Positions 35,337 to 46,400 of a stretch of DNA of 64,000 bases are shown piece after piece. The translations under genes were made by a program, and so were the position numbers. The stretch's first letter is position 1, and every line of letters starts with the position of its first letter. Under the pieces are notes generated by a model, which was given only the letters and a program-made list of their open reading frames with translations, made no database searches and was not told the origin of the DNA. Source of the DNA: Calycina herbarum (taxonomy: Eukaryota > Ascomycota > Leotiomycetes > Helotiales > Pezizellaceae); NCBI GenBank assembly GCA_001414485.1, contig LLEY01000006.1, forward strand, positions 62,001 through 126,000. Reading direction: 5' to 3'.

Positions 35337-35661
35337 TAATAGATTAGTATATTAAACTTATTAAATCTATATATATAAAAATTAACTAACTTAATAATAA
35401 AAAAGCTTAGTTTATATACTACTTTAGTTGAATTTTATCTATATTTCTATAAAATAATTATATCTATTTAAATAAAATTCTATATATTTAGTTTTTATTA
35501 GATTAATATAAATATAAACTTAAAAGAAAGCTTTAAATCTAAGCTTTTTAATAAAATAATAAAAGCTTAAATCTCTAATATATAAATTATCTCTAATATA
35601 CTATATTAAAATTATTAAAATAAAACTAAAACTTTTACAAAAACTTTATATATTAAATATA
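35337..35661. other. AT-rich spacer between two pogo elements
   Basis: About 325 bases of very AT-rich sequence with no recognisable coding or repeat structure; probably older RIP-degraded DNA into which the pogo elements inserted. Confidence 0.5.
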
Positions 35662-37522
35662 ACGTAATCTATTACCGAGCTACGTATATTACCGAGCTGC
35701 GTACTTTTACCGACTTCTACTACTTCAAAATATAATAAATCAACTATAATAATAGATAAAACTTATTACTCTTCGGATTCTAATAAGCTAGATATATCTA
35801 TAAGTTCTTAAAAAGTTCGCGTATTATAACTAGTCTTTCTATAAGTACTATAATATCGCGTAGTTGAAATCCCTTTCTTACGATTTACTCTTCTAAAGCG
35901 CTTATCGCGTTATATCTTCTTATTTACTTTATCTTAAGCTATAATATTATATATATCTTCTATAATAAGTATACTTCCTTAATAGATACGATTCTTTTTA
36001 GCTCTACGACGCTTAGAAAGTGCCTTATTTACTACTCGAAGTATATATAGCTCGGTATTAATAAGAGTTAATTTATAAGCTAAACGCTCTATACCTTTAG
36101 CTAATAAAGCGATAGTTTAAAAAAGAGAAGTAGGCGAGCTTCCTTAATAATAGGTAATACGATCTCTAACTAAAGTTGTTTACGAAAGAGCTTCTATTAG
36201 GTTATAAGAGGTCTGTAAAACCTAAGAGTCTACTTCGACAGAAGAGGGGCTAGTAGGCGTTAGAGTTCGTAACTTTATATCTAACTTTAATATAACTACT
36301 TAAGAGTTAAAAGGTATTAATCTAGCTCTATAGAATCTAGCCTAACCGTTTATAGGAGTAATTAACTTAATATACGCTTATTTAAAGGCTATAAGGAACT
36401 CGACCTTAGTAATATAATTAATATACGCTTTTATAAACCCTTCGATTTCTCGACCGTACTTCTGTTTAAGAATAGTAAAACACTTGATATTAAGTGGCTA
36501 GGTTAGATAAGAAGAATACGAAGGTAATCTAAGAGTTATAATATTATAAGACTTATAATATTCTTAAAATCCTACTGATTTATAACTCTTATATCTATCT
36601 AAAACTAACATATAATATAGACTCTTAGCTTAAGTAGTAGTATATTTATTAAAGTGTTTTAACTATTCTAGACCTATCTTATTATTTATCTAACTATTAT
36701 TTATAGGTTTAATAACCTAATCGTAAAAGAGGCTAGTTTCGGAATACTAATTCACGAGGTAATTAGCGTCTTAAATAACAAAGAATAGAGGGATACTCCT
36801 ACCTTTGCTATTAATTATAATAATTACTATCGCCTATTCTCGATTACCTAGTTAAACTACCTTACTCTTACTACGTCGATTAGTATAAGTAATAACTATT
36901 CTAGGACAGATTTAACCTATTATAAAGCCGGTCTTATCGAAGTTATAGAAATCGCTATCTACTATACTATATTTTACCTATATATTCTCTACTAGTTGAA
37001 ACCACGTACTAATTAACTTAGGATCTTCGTATAAGGCTCTTTAAAAGTCGTAAACGTGATTAAAACACGTCTTTAGCTCTAGTCGTTGAACTACGAATCG
37101 TTCTACCTAGCACTTTCCGACGCGTTTTGCTCTACGTGCCTTAAGAAGGTAATTCGCTATATCTTCTATATTAGCTAGCCGAGGCGAAAACCCTCTAGAA
37201 TCTCGATTAAATATATATTAAATAATTGTTTCCTCCTCTAATTTCGTTAGCTTTAAACAATTAGGTTTAGCATTATTACGAGAAGGTCGGCTGTTTATTC
37301 TAAGACGAAGAGTAGATTTAGGAACTTTATAGATTTTTATAGCGTTTCTATAGCTTAATTTTCGTTTAGATGTTCGAATAGCTTTAATAGCTAATATAAT
37401 TCGTGCTTCTTGAGTTTAGACTTGTATTATAGAAGAAGAAAACGCGTATTAAAGTAGTAGAGTAGTAAATTCGGTAAAAGTGCGTAGCTCGATGATATAC
37501 GCAGCTTAGTAATAGATCACGT
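35662..37522 (-). mobile_element. pogo-like DNA transposon (fourth copy), reverse orientation
   Basis: A 1,861-bp element, ends ACGTAATCTATTACCGAGCT at the left and the matching inverted sequence at 37480-37522, TA on both sides. Each end carries a tandem motif (ATTACCGAGCTACGTAT then ATTACCGAGCTGCGTAC at the left). The transposase is on the minus strand, about 37430 down to 35720. The N-terminal block (TQEARIILAIKAIRTS) is clear and its start codon appears changed to ATA. Many stops. Confidence 0.87.
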
Positions 37523-37943
37523 TATATACTTTTAATATTTTAAAGATATTAAAAGCTATTTAATTATTTTTAAAAGTCTCTATTTTTAATATTAACTTCT
37601 ACTTTAATTATTTAATTAATTATCTATTTACACTTTTATGTCTTATATTTATCTCTTTTTAATATACTGATAGTATAGTTCTTATTATAGTAATTATAGT
37701 ATTTATTCAAGTAAGTATCTCGAAATAAAGTTGACGTTCTATCTTACTATACTCTATATTCTAGACTATAAACTAAGAAGTTCTTATTTTTAGTTTATCA
37801 GCGACTAATTATAGAGTATCCTCTGTTTTATTACGTATTAATTAAAAACCTCTAGGAAGCCCAAGGACGAGTTATATCATCAGTAACAAGCTATTTTAAG
37901 AAACAACACCTCCGACATCAAAACACTCTATAACTTCGTAAAT
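37523..37943. other. right border of the transposon island
   Basis: AT-rich, RIP-like sequence that turns into ordinary composition at about 37850. No gene or repeat recognised. It would include the promoter of the decayed gene that follows. Confidence 0.5.
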
Positions 37944-39218
37944 ATGTGGTGGTCTTGGCGTAGTAGATGTCCGAGGGCATTCCGAAGGTCTGTCGGTCTC
38001 GTTCTCATCGGAATAGTACACCTCCTCACTTTTAGTGCCGCTGGAATTCTGTCATCTCATATCACGACTGTCGGCAACCAGGTTCTCATGAGAACAAGCC
38101 CCAGATGCGGTCCATGGAAATTGGATGTATATGACGAAAACACTGTGTTAGACGAAAATACCCGGAGGGCATCTGACGGAGGGTTCGAAGCAAACAAGCA
38201 TGGGCATGGTTGGGACAGCCACTTTGGTAATATCCTCCGGTGAGTATGGGTGTGGAAAGCTGCGTAAGGGAATTTGGGGGTTTGCCAGAGTGTAATCGCC
38301 TCAAACGACCACAGCTGAACTGGACTTCGACCAGGGTACCTTGCTCTTACCATGATTTATGTCTTGGTCCACCAAATAGTTCTTTGTTTGTCAGTTCAGG
38401 CTTTTTGGACTCCTTGGGAGATTTTGGGATGGGAACGATGAACGAGTCAAGGTCAAACGGTCGGCGGTATGCTCGCCTATTAAAACAGAGGGCTATACAA
38501 AAGCCGGAATCACTTCAATGACTTACGGTTCTCCCAACAACCATACTGGCAACACTAAATCGGTCTATGGTATGAACTACACCGCAGCTTTTCATGGGTG
38601 TCCAAACACTCAAAATATGAGCGCGTACGGGTTTGGCGATCCTGCTCTAGATCGTGCGACATACATCTACACCAACTATAGAGGTATCGCAAGCACATTC
38701 TACAATGGTAATATGGACCCATATGATGTTATGTAAGTCTGTCATTGGTTCCCACTTAAATTGAACTAAGAAATCATAGCACGCAAACAGCGGAAACAGA
38801 TGAAGATCCTTGGCTTATTCCAGCGCTTCATACACCAAACAGTACCGTCAATTTGATTTTCGCAAGCTTTTATGGTTGGTATAGTGGTTCAAGTGACGAC
38901 CTGTGGCTCTCCGCTCACTAACGCCTATATCTCCACAGTTCGGCCAATGAGCATTATGACGACCCTTCAGACATTCCGTACTTTGGGTCAGACACTATAT
39001 TCTCAGTCATGGCTTGTACAGAACAAATTCAGTTTTGTAACCCTTCCTCCATCACCAAGGACTCAACTGCATGCACAAATCATGCCTCTTCTAATCAGAT
39101 CAGGAATACCACAGTAAATAGGAACAACTTCAAGAGGGTTTTTGATAATGAACACCAGCTCACCACGGCCCTGGCACTTGCGCATGCTGGACTATATGAA
39201 ACTTCTCTACGATTCTAA
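37944..39218 (+). pseudogene. decayed hypothetical membrane/secreted protein gene
   Basis: I do not know a named family, but the pattern (hydrophobic N-terminal segment then RTSPRCGPW, later CTEQ.QFCNPSS) resembles a recurrent fungal protein of unknown function. Exon 1 is 37944 to about 38231 (hydrophobic segment at residues 18-38, donor GTGAGT). Sequence continues through about 38318 (CSYHDLCLGPPNSSLF) and changes frame near 38425-38445: GFLDSLGDFGM is in one frame, DERVKVKRSAVCSPIKTEGY in the next. That frame runs to 38736 (YGMNYTAAFHGCPNTQNM). Later exons end at a stop at 39218. The frameshift has no intron to explain it. The C-terminal part is missing or degraded, so I call it a pseudogene. 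Confidence 0.6.
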
Positions 39219-39725
39219 ACTGAGTGGTTGAACGAAATAGCTCGAGTATTGAAGAATTACTCCAGGACCTTGTAGCTACCAAGTACCTGAAAACATTGCT
39301 TACTGCATACAAGTTCTGGCATCTGGTCTTATGCATCTCGCTGAAGAGGAAGGAAACCAAATGTCGGTATAATCAGAGTGAATAGCACTCCACGTGACCT
39401 TCTCGCTTAAGGTCTATTTAAGTAGACAGAGCAGCTAACTTTGCTCTGTATGCACGAACGATAATATACTCTTTTTGCATCATGCTATTGGCCACCAAGT
39501 CATACCAACACCAAAGTTCCCATATTAAAAGAGCCCACGTTCTACAGTTTACTACTCAATCTCAACATGGACGGAAACCCCCATTTTATTTATCCGGAAA
39601 TCAATTTTTATATTCATAATTTGACAACATCCCTGTAAGAGCTAATTTCCACAGGCTGTCATTGAAACATGTACCCGAGGTTACAACGAACTAATAATAT
39701 CACTGTCATTGTAGCCTCGAACTAG
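39219..39725. other. intergenic
   Basis: About 500 bases between the decayed gene and the end of the MFS gene (convergent). A possible C-terminal remnant of the decayed gene (SIEELLQDLVATKYLKTLL) reads at about 39248-39305; otherwise nothing is seen. Confidence 0.45.
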
Positions 39726-41456
39726 TCAATCTTTCTTCAATCCAAGCTTCCCCATTCGCCTCAGCCCAAAGGTCCCAATAACACACGCCAATCCCGTCAA
39801 CGCAAACATAGTCCAAAAAGCAACTCGATAGCCCGCTTTCAACTCGTCCTCCGGTCCCTTGCCATGTTTTCCCTCCTGCTCTCTTCCAGCAGCAGCCACA
39901 ACAGATGTCAAGGCCAATCCAAAACTGGCTCCAAACTGTGCCACGGTATTGAATACAGCACCGGCTAATCCTTGCATATGTTCCGGGAATCCCTCAGATA
40001 TAGCAAGTAGGCCAATTGTAAACAAAATATCGCATGAAAGTGGGGCCAGTATTTGAGCTGGGAATGCGGCGTACCAGTATGGCCAGCTCTCATTGATGAA
40101 TGCCATGAGAAGTGGACCTCCAGCGCTCAAAGTAAGAGTCGCGACAACAAGGACGTATGGATTTGATCGGTGTATGAGAAGCCCAGTGCTAAGCTGAACT
40201 ATAAAGCCGACTATTAGAGATGGTAATATGCGTACGGATGCACCAATTTCAGAAATCTTCTGAACCTCTTGAAAGCTGTTGATCTGAATTAGTTTCTGAG
40301 ATACTCGGTGCTGTATTAAAGCGGGTCGAACGTACAAGAGTGAGCAGAAAACCTCCATCCCATTAATAACTGCATTCGAAAACAGAACGGTAAGACAAAC
40401 GCTCGTGAAGACAGGATTCTTCCAAAGCGAGTTCGGGATGAGAGCAGGAAGATTCAATCGTTCACGACGGCTCTGCCATAAGACGAAAATTGGCACCAAA
40501 ACCGCGCTGATTACTAATAGGGTGATGTTTATAGGTTGTCGAATGTTTGAGACCGAACCAGTGAGAGTTCTGCCATCATGTCAGTACAAAAGGAAACCTA
40601 GATAATCTCTCAAGGCCTTCGGGGAGAAATCACTCACGCCAGAACGTAAGAGAAAAGAGCCAGACAGGTCGATGCCATCAGCGCACCAAGCCAATCTATC
40701 TCATTTTTGAGCTTAGCGAGTGGGAAACCTTCAATAGCAACATCTTGCGGCAAAGCCCATAAACTAATGCAAAAGAGAGCAAGTGAAAGTCCCCCAGAAA
40801 GGTAAAACGAGAATCGCCATCCCACTGTCTCTACTATGACACCTTCAAGTACCATACCCACAGAAAAACCAATCGGTTGGACAAATCCCAAACACGAAAA
40901 GCCAATATTGCGTGCACGACCGGCAGGAATTGATTGCGCAACAATGGCGACGGATGTAGGTAAACAGAGCGACACAGCAATTCCCTGCATCGCACGGAAC
41001 ATGATGAGGTGGATTCCAGTACGAGAGAAGCCACACGCGAGGATGAATATGCTGGTGACCAAACATCCTACCAAATTGACAATACGGGCTCCAATCACAT
41101 CTGAAATGGACCCGGCAAGCAAAAGACAGGCGCTGCAAGTCAAACTACAATTCTTAGTTTTATTCCTGCTGATATGAGATGTTGAAGACTCACTAGTATG
41201 CCGAGGATGGCCATAGTATTAAATTATCGGAAAGTGAGAGTTCGGAAGCGATTCGGGGAAGACCAATTGTCAAAAATCCATTACTCAAGCTGCTCAGAAA
41301 AGTAGTGCCTGTGAGTACGGTAATAATGACAGAAACGCGTCCTTTTTTCAAAGCTCCATCTTCTCGGTCCAAAGATACGGTTGGTGAAGGTAAAGTGTCA
41401 TGGTTCTTACCATTCATGGATTCCCTGGGAACACTAATTGGTGATATCTCTGACAT
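39726..41456 (-). CDS. major facilitator superfamily transporter, DHA2-like (14-TM drug:H+ antiporter type)
   Basis: Four exons: 41456-41194, 41132-40638, 40569-40336 and 40275-39726. They give 513 residues with consistent phases. The third intron is 60 nt, a multiple of three without a stop, and could be mistaken for coding; removing it yields the family-like EVFCSLFFQEVQKISEIGAS. Visible features: a cytosolic N-terminus of about 45 residues, an LILWPSSAYYACLLLAGSIS block, motif A (GSISDVIGARIVNLVG), motif C (GFVQPIGFSVGMVLEG), GWRFSFYLSGGLS, and many hydrophobic segments. Such proteins export drugs or small molecules at the plasma membrane or vacuole; the substrate is unknown. It starts only 23 bp past the stop of the upstream DUF6594 gene on the same strand. 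Confidence 0.92.
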
Positions 41457-41479
41457 GGTGATTGTGGCAGCTTTCCTTT

Positions 41480-42681
41480 TTACAAGCGACGAAGTTGAAC
41501 GATGCAGAACTCGAGAATTTGAAAGTGGTGAGAAGAGAATAATTTATGTATTTCTCGGTCGGGAGTCATAATGTATTCCGGAGGGGCGCGCCGGCGGCAC
41601 AGTACGGAGTTCGGTGCGAGGGGGGGATTCGCCAAGCAAGGCATGACTCGTGCTGAATAAAATAAAATGTTCACAAACACCACCTGAACCGCAGCGAATC
41701 TAAAAAGTCAGTTCTGGTTATTCTTGGGTCTTCAAGGCTTATGACTTACGCCGATGTACCAGCAAATATCTCAATACGTCTTGCTTGTGTAACTAATGCC
41801 AGAGAAAGCGAAAATAGTGCTGTGAAGGTCACGATAATTCCGAGTCTTACAAGAAAGCTCGACACAAAGTACAAAATGACGATTGAGCTGACAGGTAGTA
41901 AAGATGACAGTACTAGTCCAACTACATGGATGACTCCCGCCAAACAAGAATCGCAATAATGCGAGATTTCAGACTCTGGTTCCTCAGGAATGGAGGCCTA
42001 TTCAGGAGTCATAAGGTAGGTAGAGCTACAAAAAATATTCTTAAGAAATACCTTGAAATGTCTTCTGACGAGTCTGTGGAAGCAAGGCACTACTCGGTAT
42101 ATAAACCACCTTGTGAGAAGGTCTTCTCCTTTCTGTCTGTGTACGGCGACAAGATCGGCTTCGTCGTCTACATCCCATACGAATTGATCAGGTCCTAAGA
42201 TTGGAAAATTTTCCATTTTCGGTCGTTCCAGCCAGGTGCGAAAGAATCGTAAATTATATGGATTTGGACTCTCTTTTGCCGTCATAAAAGCAACCTGCGC
42301 GAAAGCTTCGTCTATTCTGAACATCAGCTTTTGACCGTGAATCTTGGATACAGAGAATAATTGGCAGCTCGCACTGTATTCCTTCATTTTCCGTCTGATC
42401 TCAAGCACTTTTATCCACTGCACCTGAACAACCTCGTCATCTGAATTCGCAAAAGAAAACCAATCCTTTGTAGAATCAAGCCGATCTGGAAGTCCCTGGC
42501 TGTTTCTGGAGAGCGTTCTGTACTCAGTCTCCGGATAAACCAATTCAGCTTGAAGGTTTAATAAATTTTCCATATTCAGGTCTTCGAATCGTAGCATTAT
42601 CGCAAGTTCGGAGTGGCGGCTTGTCAAGCCTGCAACTTTTGCATGCCCTTCTCTCTCCGTTTTGCGAGATAGAAGCTCCAA
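41480..42681 (-). CDS. DUF6594 domain membrane protein
   Basis: Three exons: 42681-42052, 41997-41750 and 41699-41480, giving 365 residues. The N-terminal part has the family's LRFEDLNMENLLNLQAELVY block. A middle charged region follows (WIKVLEIRRKMKEYSASCQL). Near the C-terminus are closely spaced hydrophobic segments (LVLSSLLPVSSIVILYFV and LGIIVTFTALFSLSLALVT, then AFAAVQVVFVNILF), as in other fungal DUF6594 proteins. The function of the family is unknown. The residues after VQVVFVNILF (about 60) do not look like the family and may be a wrong exon end. A start further upstream (42881) is less likely because it does not lead into this frame without an odd intron. Confidence 0.82.
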
Positions 42682-43014
42682 GAAGATGTATAAGTACCGT
42701 TAATTCCCCAGTATGGTTCCCAGAAAGCCTTTTTCTCGAATTGAGGCCTTTTAAAAGTTAAGATTGAGAAGGTTGCCGGGCGGGGAACGTTGATTATCTT
42801 GACTTGGTTGATTCGCTGGTTTTTTGGTCCTACAACAGCTTTATACCCCTGCCACGCCCATGAAGCCCTATCCAACTTCATTTGAAAATGACCATCGCGA
42901 GAGGAAGGCTATCCCAACTCAACTTTGAACTCTCTAACTCCTCCACGACTTAATCCTCGCTTCCTAGAGCCGGTCAGATATCCAGACACTTCAAGGAAGG
43001 AGCAAACAACAAAA

Positions 43015-43878
43015 ATGTATGACGACGATTATGACTATTACCCAGAAGTTCCGCTAACCCTCATCAAACAGTTAAGATGGGGAGATATTGAATTCAACAA
43101 GTTGAAGCAACGCAAGTTCGGATTCCAGGATGACATTCTGCCCACTGGTGGTTAGTCGCTGCTCAACAAACGTCCCACAAAGAATCGGAGATAGAGAGAA
43201 TGAAAGCAAAGAGAAGAAAGTGGCGGGGTTTGTGAAGTCGAGGAGTCGAACGGAGAATTAAGCCGTTGCACAAACGATGATACCAGCCCTGGTGGTGAAA
43301 CTGCGTCTTCTTCCGGACGCCAACTTCCCATTTCTAACATACCTAGGCCGTTGACTAAGGACTTAAATATTCCTTCCAGAGCACAATTTCCAACACAAAT
43401 GAACGTCACCGTGCATTCCCCTAGTAACGATGAGTGGTTTGGGCTTCTTGCAATGATAGACTCGGGAACCCAAGAAAACTGGATATCACAGACGATCGTA
43501 ATAGAGTATAGTTTGAGAGCCGAAGGGGGAATGCCAATCCGTGGCACTGGTTTCGGAGGGGGATATATTAAGTCCGACAGATGTGTCAAACTGACCTGGC
43601 GGAAAGAGCGAGCAAAAAAGACGGAGAGGGCATATTTTCATGTTGGGAAGGATGCACCATTTGATGTGCTTTTCGGCAGCAACATCGTGCGTGCTGCTCC
43701 ACATCTTTTCGAAGACGATACTCTTGAGCCGACCTTAGTTCTCATACAAAATAAAGTGAGTGTAAGGCAGCTTTTTGGCTACTTGCCATCTTGCGCTAAT
43801 TCAAAATTTAATAGAGTGCTGAGAAGAAAGCTATTGAGCAGAACAGGGCTGAGCATAGCTCACGATCTCAAGCCATAG
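43015..43878 (+). CDS. retropepsin-like aspartic protease domain protein
   Basis: Two exons, 43015-43150 and 43214-43878 (63-nt intron, GTTAGT..GAG-end acceptor, chosen for phase), giving 266 residues. The N-terminus is MYDDDYDYYPEV. A disordered Ser/Gly/Glu stretch follows. At residues about 105-230 there is a retropepsin-like domain: FGLLAMIDSGTQENWISQTI (catalytic-type Asp at about 128), RGTGFGGGYIKSD (flap region), VKLTWRKERAKKTERAYFHV, and DAPFDVLFGSNIV, the usual second hydrophobic-Gly block. The family is often retrotransposon-derived, but the sequence here is of ordinary composition, not RIP-damaged, and has no flanking pol. Whether it is an active protease is unknown; it may work as a dimer. 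Confidence 0.72.
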
Positions 43879-44510
43879 CTGAGAAGAGGAAAGAAAAGGA
43901 GGCAAAGTGAGATGCTACAGAAAAATGAAAATTTGCCATGCAAAACGACCGTAACGAAGCATTAAGGATAATGAGGGGGCTTTGAAGAATGGAGAATGGA
44001 GAATGTAGAGGCAGAGCAGCGTATGAATAGGTAGCAATTAATAAAGGAATCAAATTCTCGGATTTTGTCCAAAAGAAAGCCCTTAGTGCAGAGATTTACA
44101 CCAAGTGAAATGACACTCCAGAGGGCGGCCTTAGAATTACAGGGTTCTTAGGATCTATTTATCTTCACATGGGCCTCATGTGGTGTTCCACGCACAGGTC
44201 CCACAGCCAACCATACTCTTTAGGGCTAACTGCTGAGGTGGATATGTCACAGTCGTGTATCTCTGAGCTTTTTTAGGTTAGTGTGCATAATCTGTGCAGG
44301 GCTTACAATATGATAGAAAATGGTGATTAGGTGTTAGCCCAATTCCCATCCCTGAATAAATCGCATGTGCGGCACTAAGATCATAACACGTATAAACACA
44401 TTTAATTATAGCACTGAGTCTCTTTCGGCTGCCTGGTATACGCTAAACATTTTCGCAAGTTTCCTTAAGCAAACAACACTCCACAATCATCCATACCAGT
44501 CAGCTAGAAC
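43879..44510. other. intergenic
   Basis: About 630 bases between the retropepsin-like gene and the HET remnant (convergent). No coding sequence or repeat recognised. Confidence 0.45.
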
Positions 44511-46400
44511 TCACCTCAACGTGAATGTTTCAGCATCGTTGTAGGGTGGTTCAAATTCTTTACCCTCGACTGCTTCTCCATCTATTATTCCATGAATATA
44601 TACTTCACCTATGAACTTCCAAAATTTACCACCGGCTGATCTCTGTTGCCTCAATATCACTGGGACACTACATCCAAACAGGACGACAACCACATCTCCT
44701 CGCTTCGTGTCGGCGGGAGCGAGACCAAGAAGCGATCGATTATCTGTCCGTACAATCCTCCAATTCCATGTCATGGCTCGAACTCGCTCCAAAAATCTGA
44801 TGAGTGTTTTTGGTGTGAATTGTGAGGACATGAGGGTGTTCATTCCGAGATCTCCGTTTGGTGTGACATGTTTGAGGCATCCAATGAAAGCTCAACAATA
44901 CCAAGTCGGAGCATTCAATCCGTCAGAACCCCTCCCTGCGACTAAAGTTTGCCACAGCTCTTCGGCAACCTTTGAGAGATGGTTGCTCGACCAGCCTCCC
45001 AGTTCGAGGCATTCCTGGGATATCATACCAACGAGCGGAGGTGAGGTTTCCTGGATGACATCTAACAAACTCTCTTTCACAGTCAAAGTCCCATCCCATC
45101 GTGCTTCTTCCAGTTTACCGAACTAAAAATCTGGTAGTAGACCCCCTGCGGTGTTATAATTATGTGGGTTTCTGGTAGAAACACTGACAAAACTATCGCC
45201 ATTCAGTCTGCCATTCAGATTCAGACCTTGTCCAAAAGTAGTCCTTGAGACGGATAATATCTAACTCAGTAAGAGTTCCGAGCCTCCTAGAGTTGGGGCC
45301 CAGTGTCTGCAGATGAGGTTGAGTGAGTTCGATGTTACCACGCAATATTCCACGAACCCAATCCAAATGTCTGAAACTTCTTTGTGATAATTAGGGACAA
45401 TACGAGTGTCAACAGAGCCCACAAGATCCAGGCTCTCAGCTCCTAACACCACTAATGAGGAGTCTTTCGCAAGCAAGAGTAGGGCATAGATGGCATCCCG
45501 AGGATCAGCAACTTGGAAATTGAGAAGAGAGGACACCGAAATTTCTACGTTGGTCCGTTTTTCTACAGGCATCCCATCTGGTGCCCTTCGAAAAAATATT
45601 GCGAACCGTCTCAACGAGAGTCCAGGCTCTTCCAAATTGCCAAGGCAAAGAGTTGTGCATAGTGGGGGGTAGAACGTCCTTGACTTTATATCCATTCTCT
45701 TTCAATAGAGACAAAATAATCCCAGGCGATGATCATATTGCCATATCGTACAGTAGCGGTTCTTGCAAACGCAATGTCTTGTATTGTCCAAAGCGAGGAG
45801 AACCACTCTCTTCTCAGCAGGTAGAAAAATGCATTCAATTGACCAGCGTTCAGTGGAGAAAAGACTAGCTCAAGTTTGCCGGAATCCAACAGGGCCCGCA
45901 TCAATCCAAAGACACCTGCTGCATATTGTCTCTCTGGTAACTCAGAGCCGAGCCGAGCCAGATGCAAACATTTGACGCGTTGAGATATATCCTAGGTATG
46001 AGAGCTTCCTGAATGAAATTTTTTCTCTCGATCGGCTCAATCAATACACAGTACATTAACCTAGATAATAACCTGATTCTCTGGTGAACGTAATGCTGAC
46101 AGAGCTGCTTTGAGAGTGTGTCGAATTCTGTGTGTTTCTGAGTTGATTGAGATTGGAATATTCGGCTCGTCCAAACCCTAGTAGTCAGACAATGCTCGAT
46201 ACTTTTCTGGAGACGTAAAGCTGGTGCTGTAAATGCTGCATTCGATTCGATATGTTGGCCTTCCGGGTAGGAAAATCAGAAGACGGTATTCGTTAGGTCC
46301 CAAAGGCAAATATTCATATTCCCGGGTCTTTCTTCGAAAGCTTGCTTGTGTCTGAGGCGAGAGGTTGGAATTTCTGCATGACCACCCTTCTGCAAAGTCA
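44511..46400 (-). pseudogene. heterokaryon incompatibility (HET) domain protein, pseudogene
   Basis: Clear HET-domain order on the minus strand: YEYLPLGPNEYRLLIFLPG, KYRALSDY*G (normally SYxWG), NIPISIN, TLKAALSALRSPEN, II*VNVLCID* (normally a WxDxxCINQ block), FYLLRREWFSSLWTIQDIAF, VADPRDAIYALLLLAKDS, IVPNYHKEVSDIW, PHNYNTAGG, WQTLVAGRGSDG and a C-terminal RGDVVVVLFGCSVPVILRQ, YIHGIIDGEA. It is broken by stops at 46178-46180, 46061-46063, 46037-46039, 45261-45263, 45123-45125 and 44892-44894, plus frame changes near 45700 and around 45965-46010. Several stops fit TGG to TAG, CAG to TAG and CGA to TGA changes. In intact form HET proteins trigger non-self cell death on hyphal fusion. Confidence 0.85.

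Noticed and set aside
4000..37900. Possibility that the AT-rich island is a centromere or mitochondrial insertion
   Set aside because: It is fully explained by DNA and LTR transposons with target-site duplications and RIP; no mitochondrial gene or satellite array is seen.
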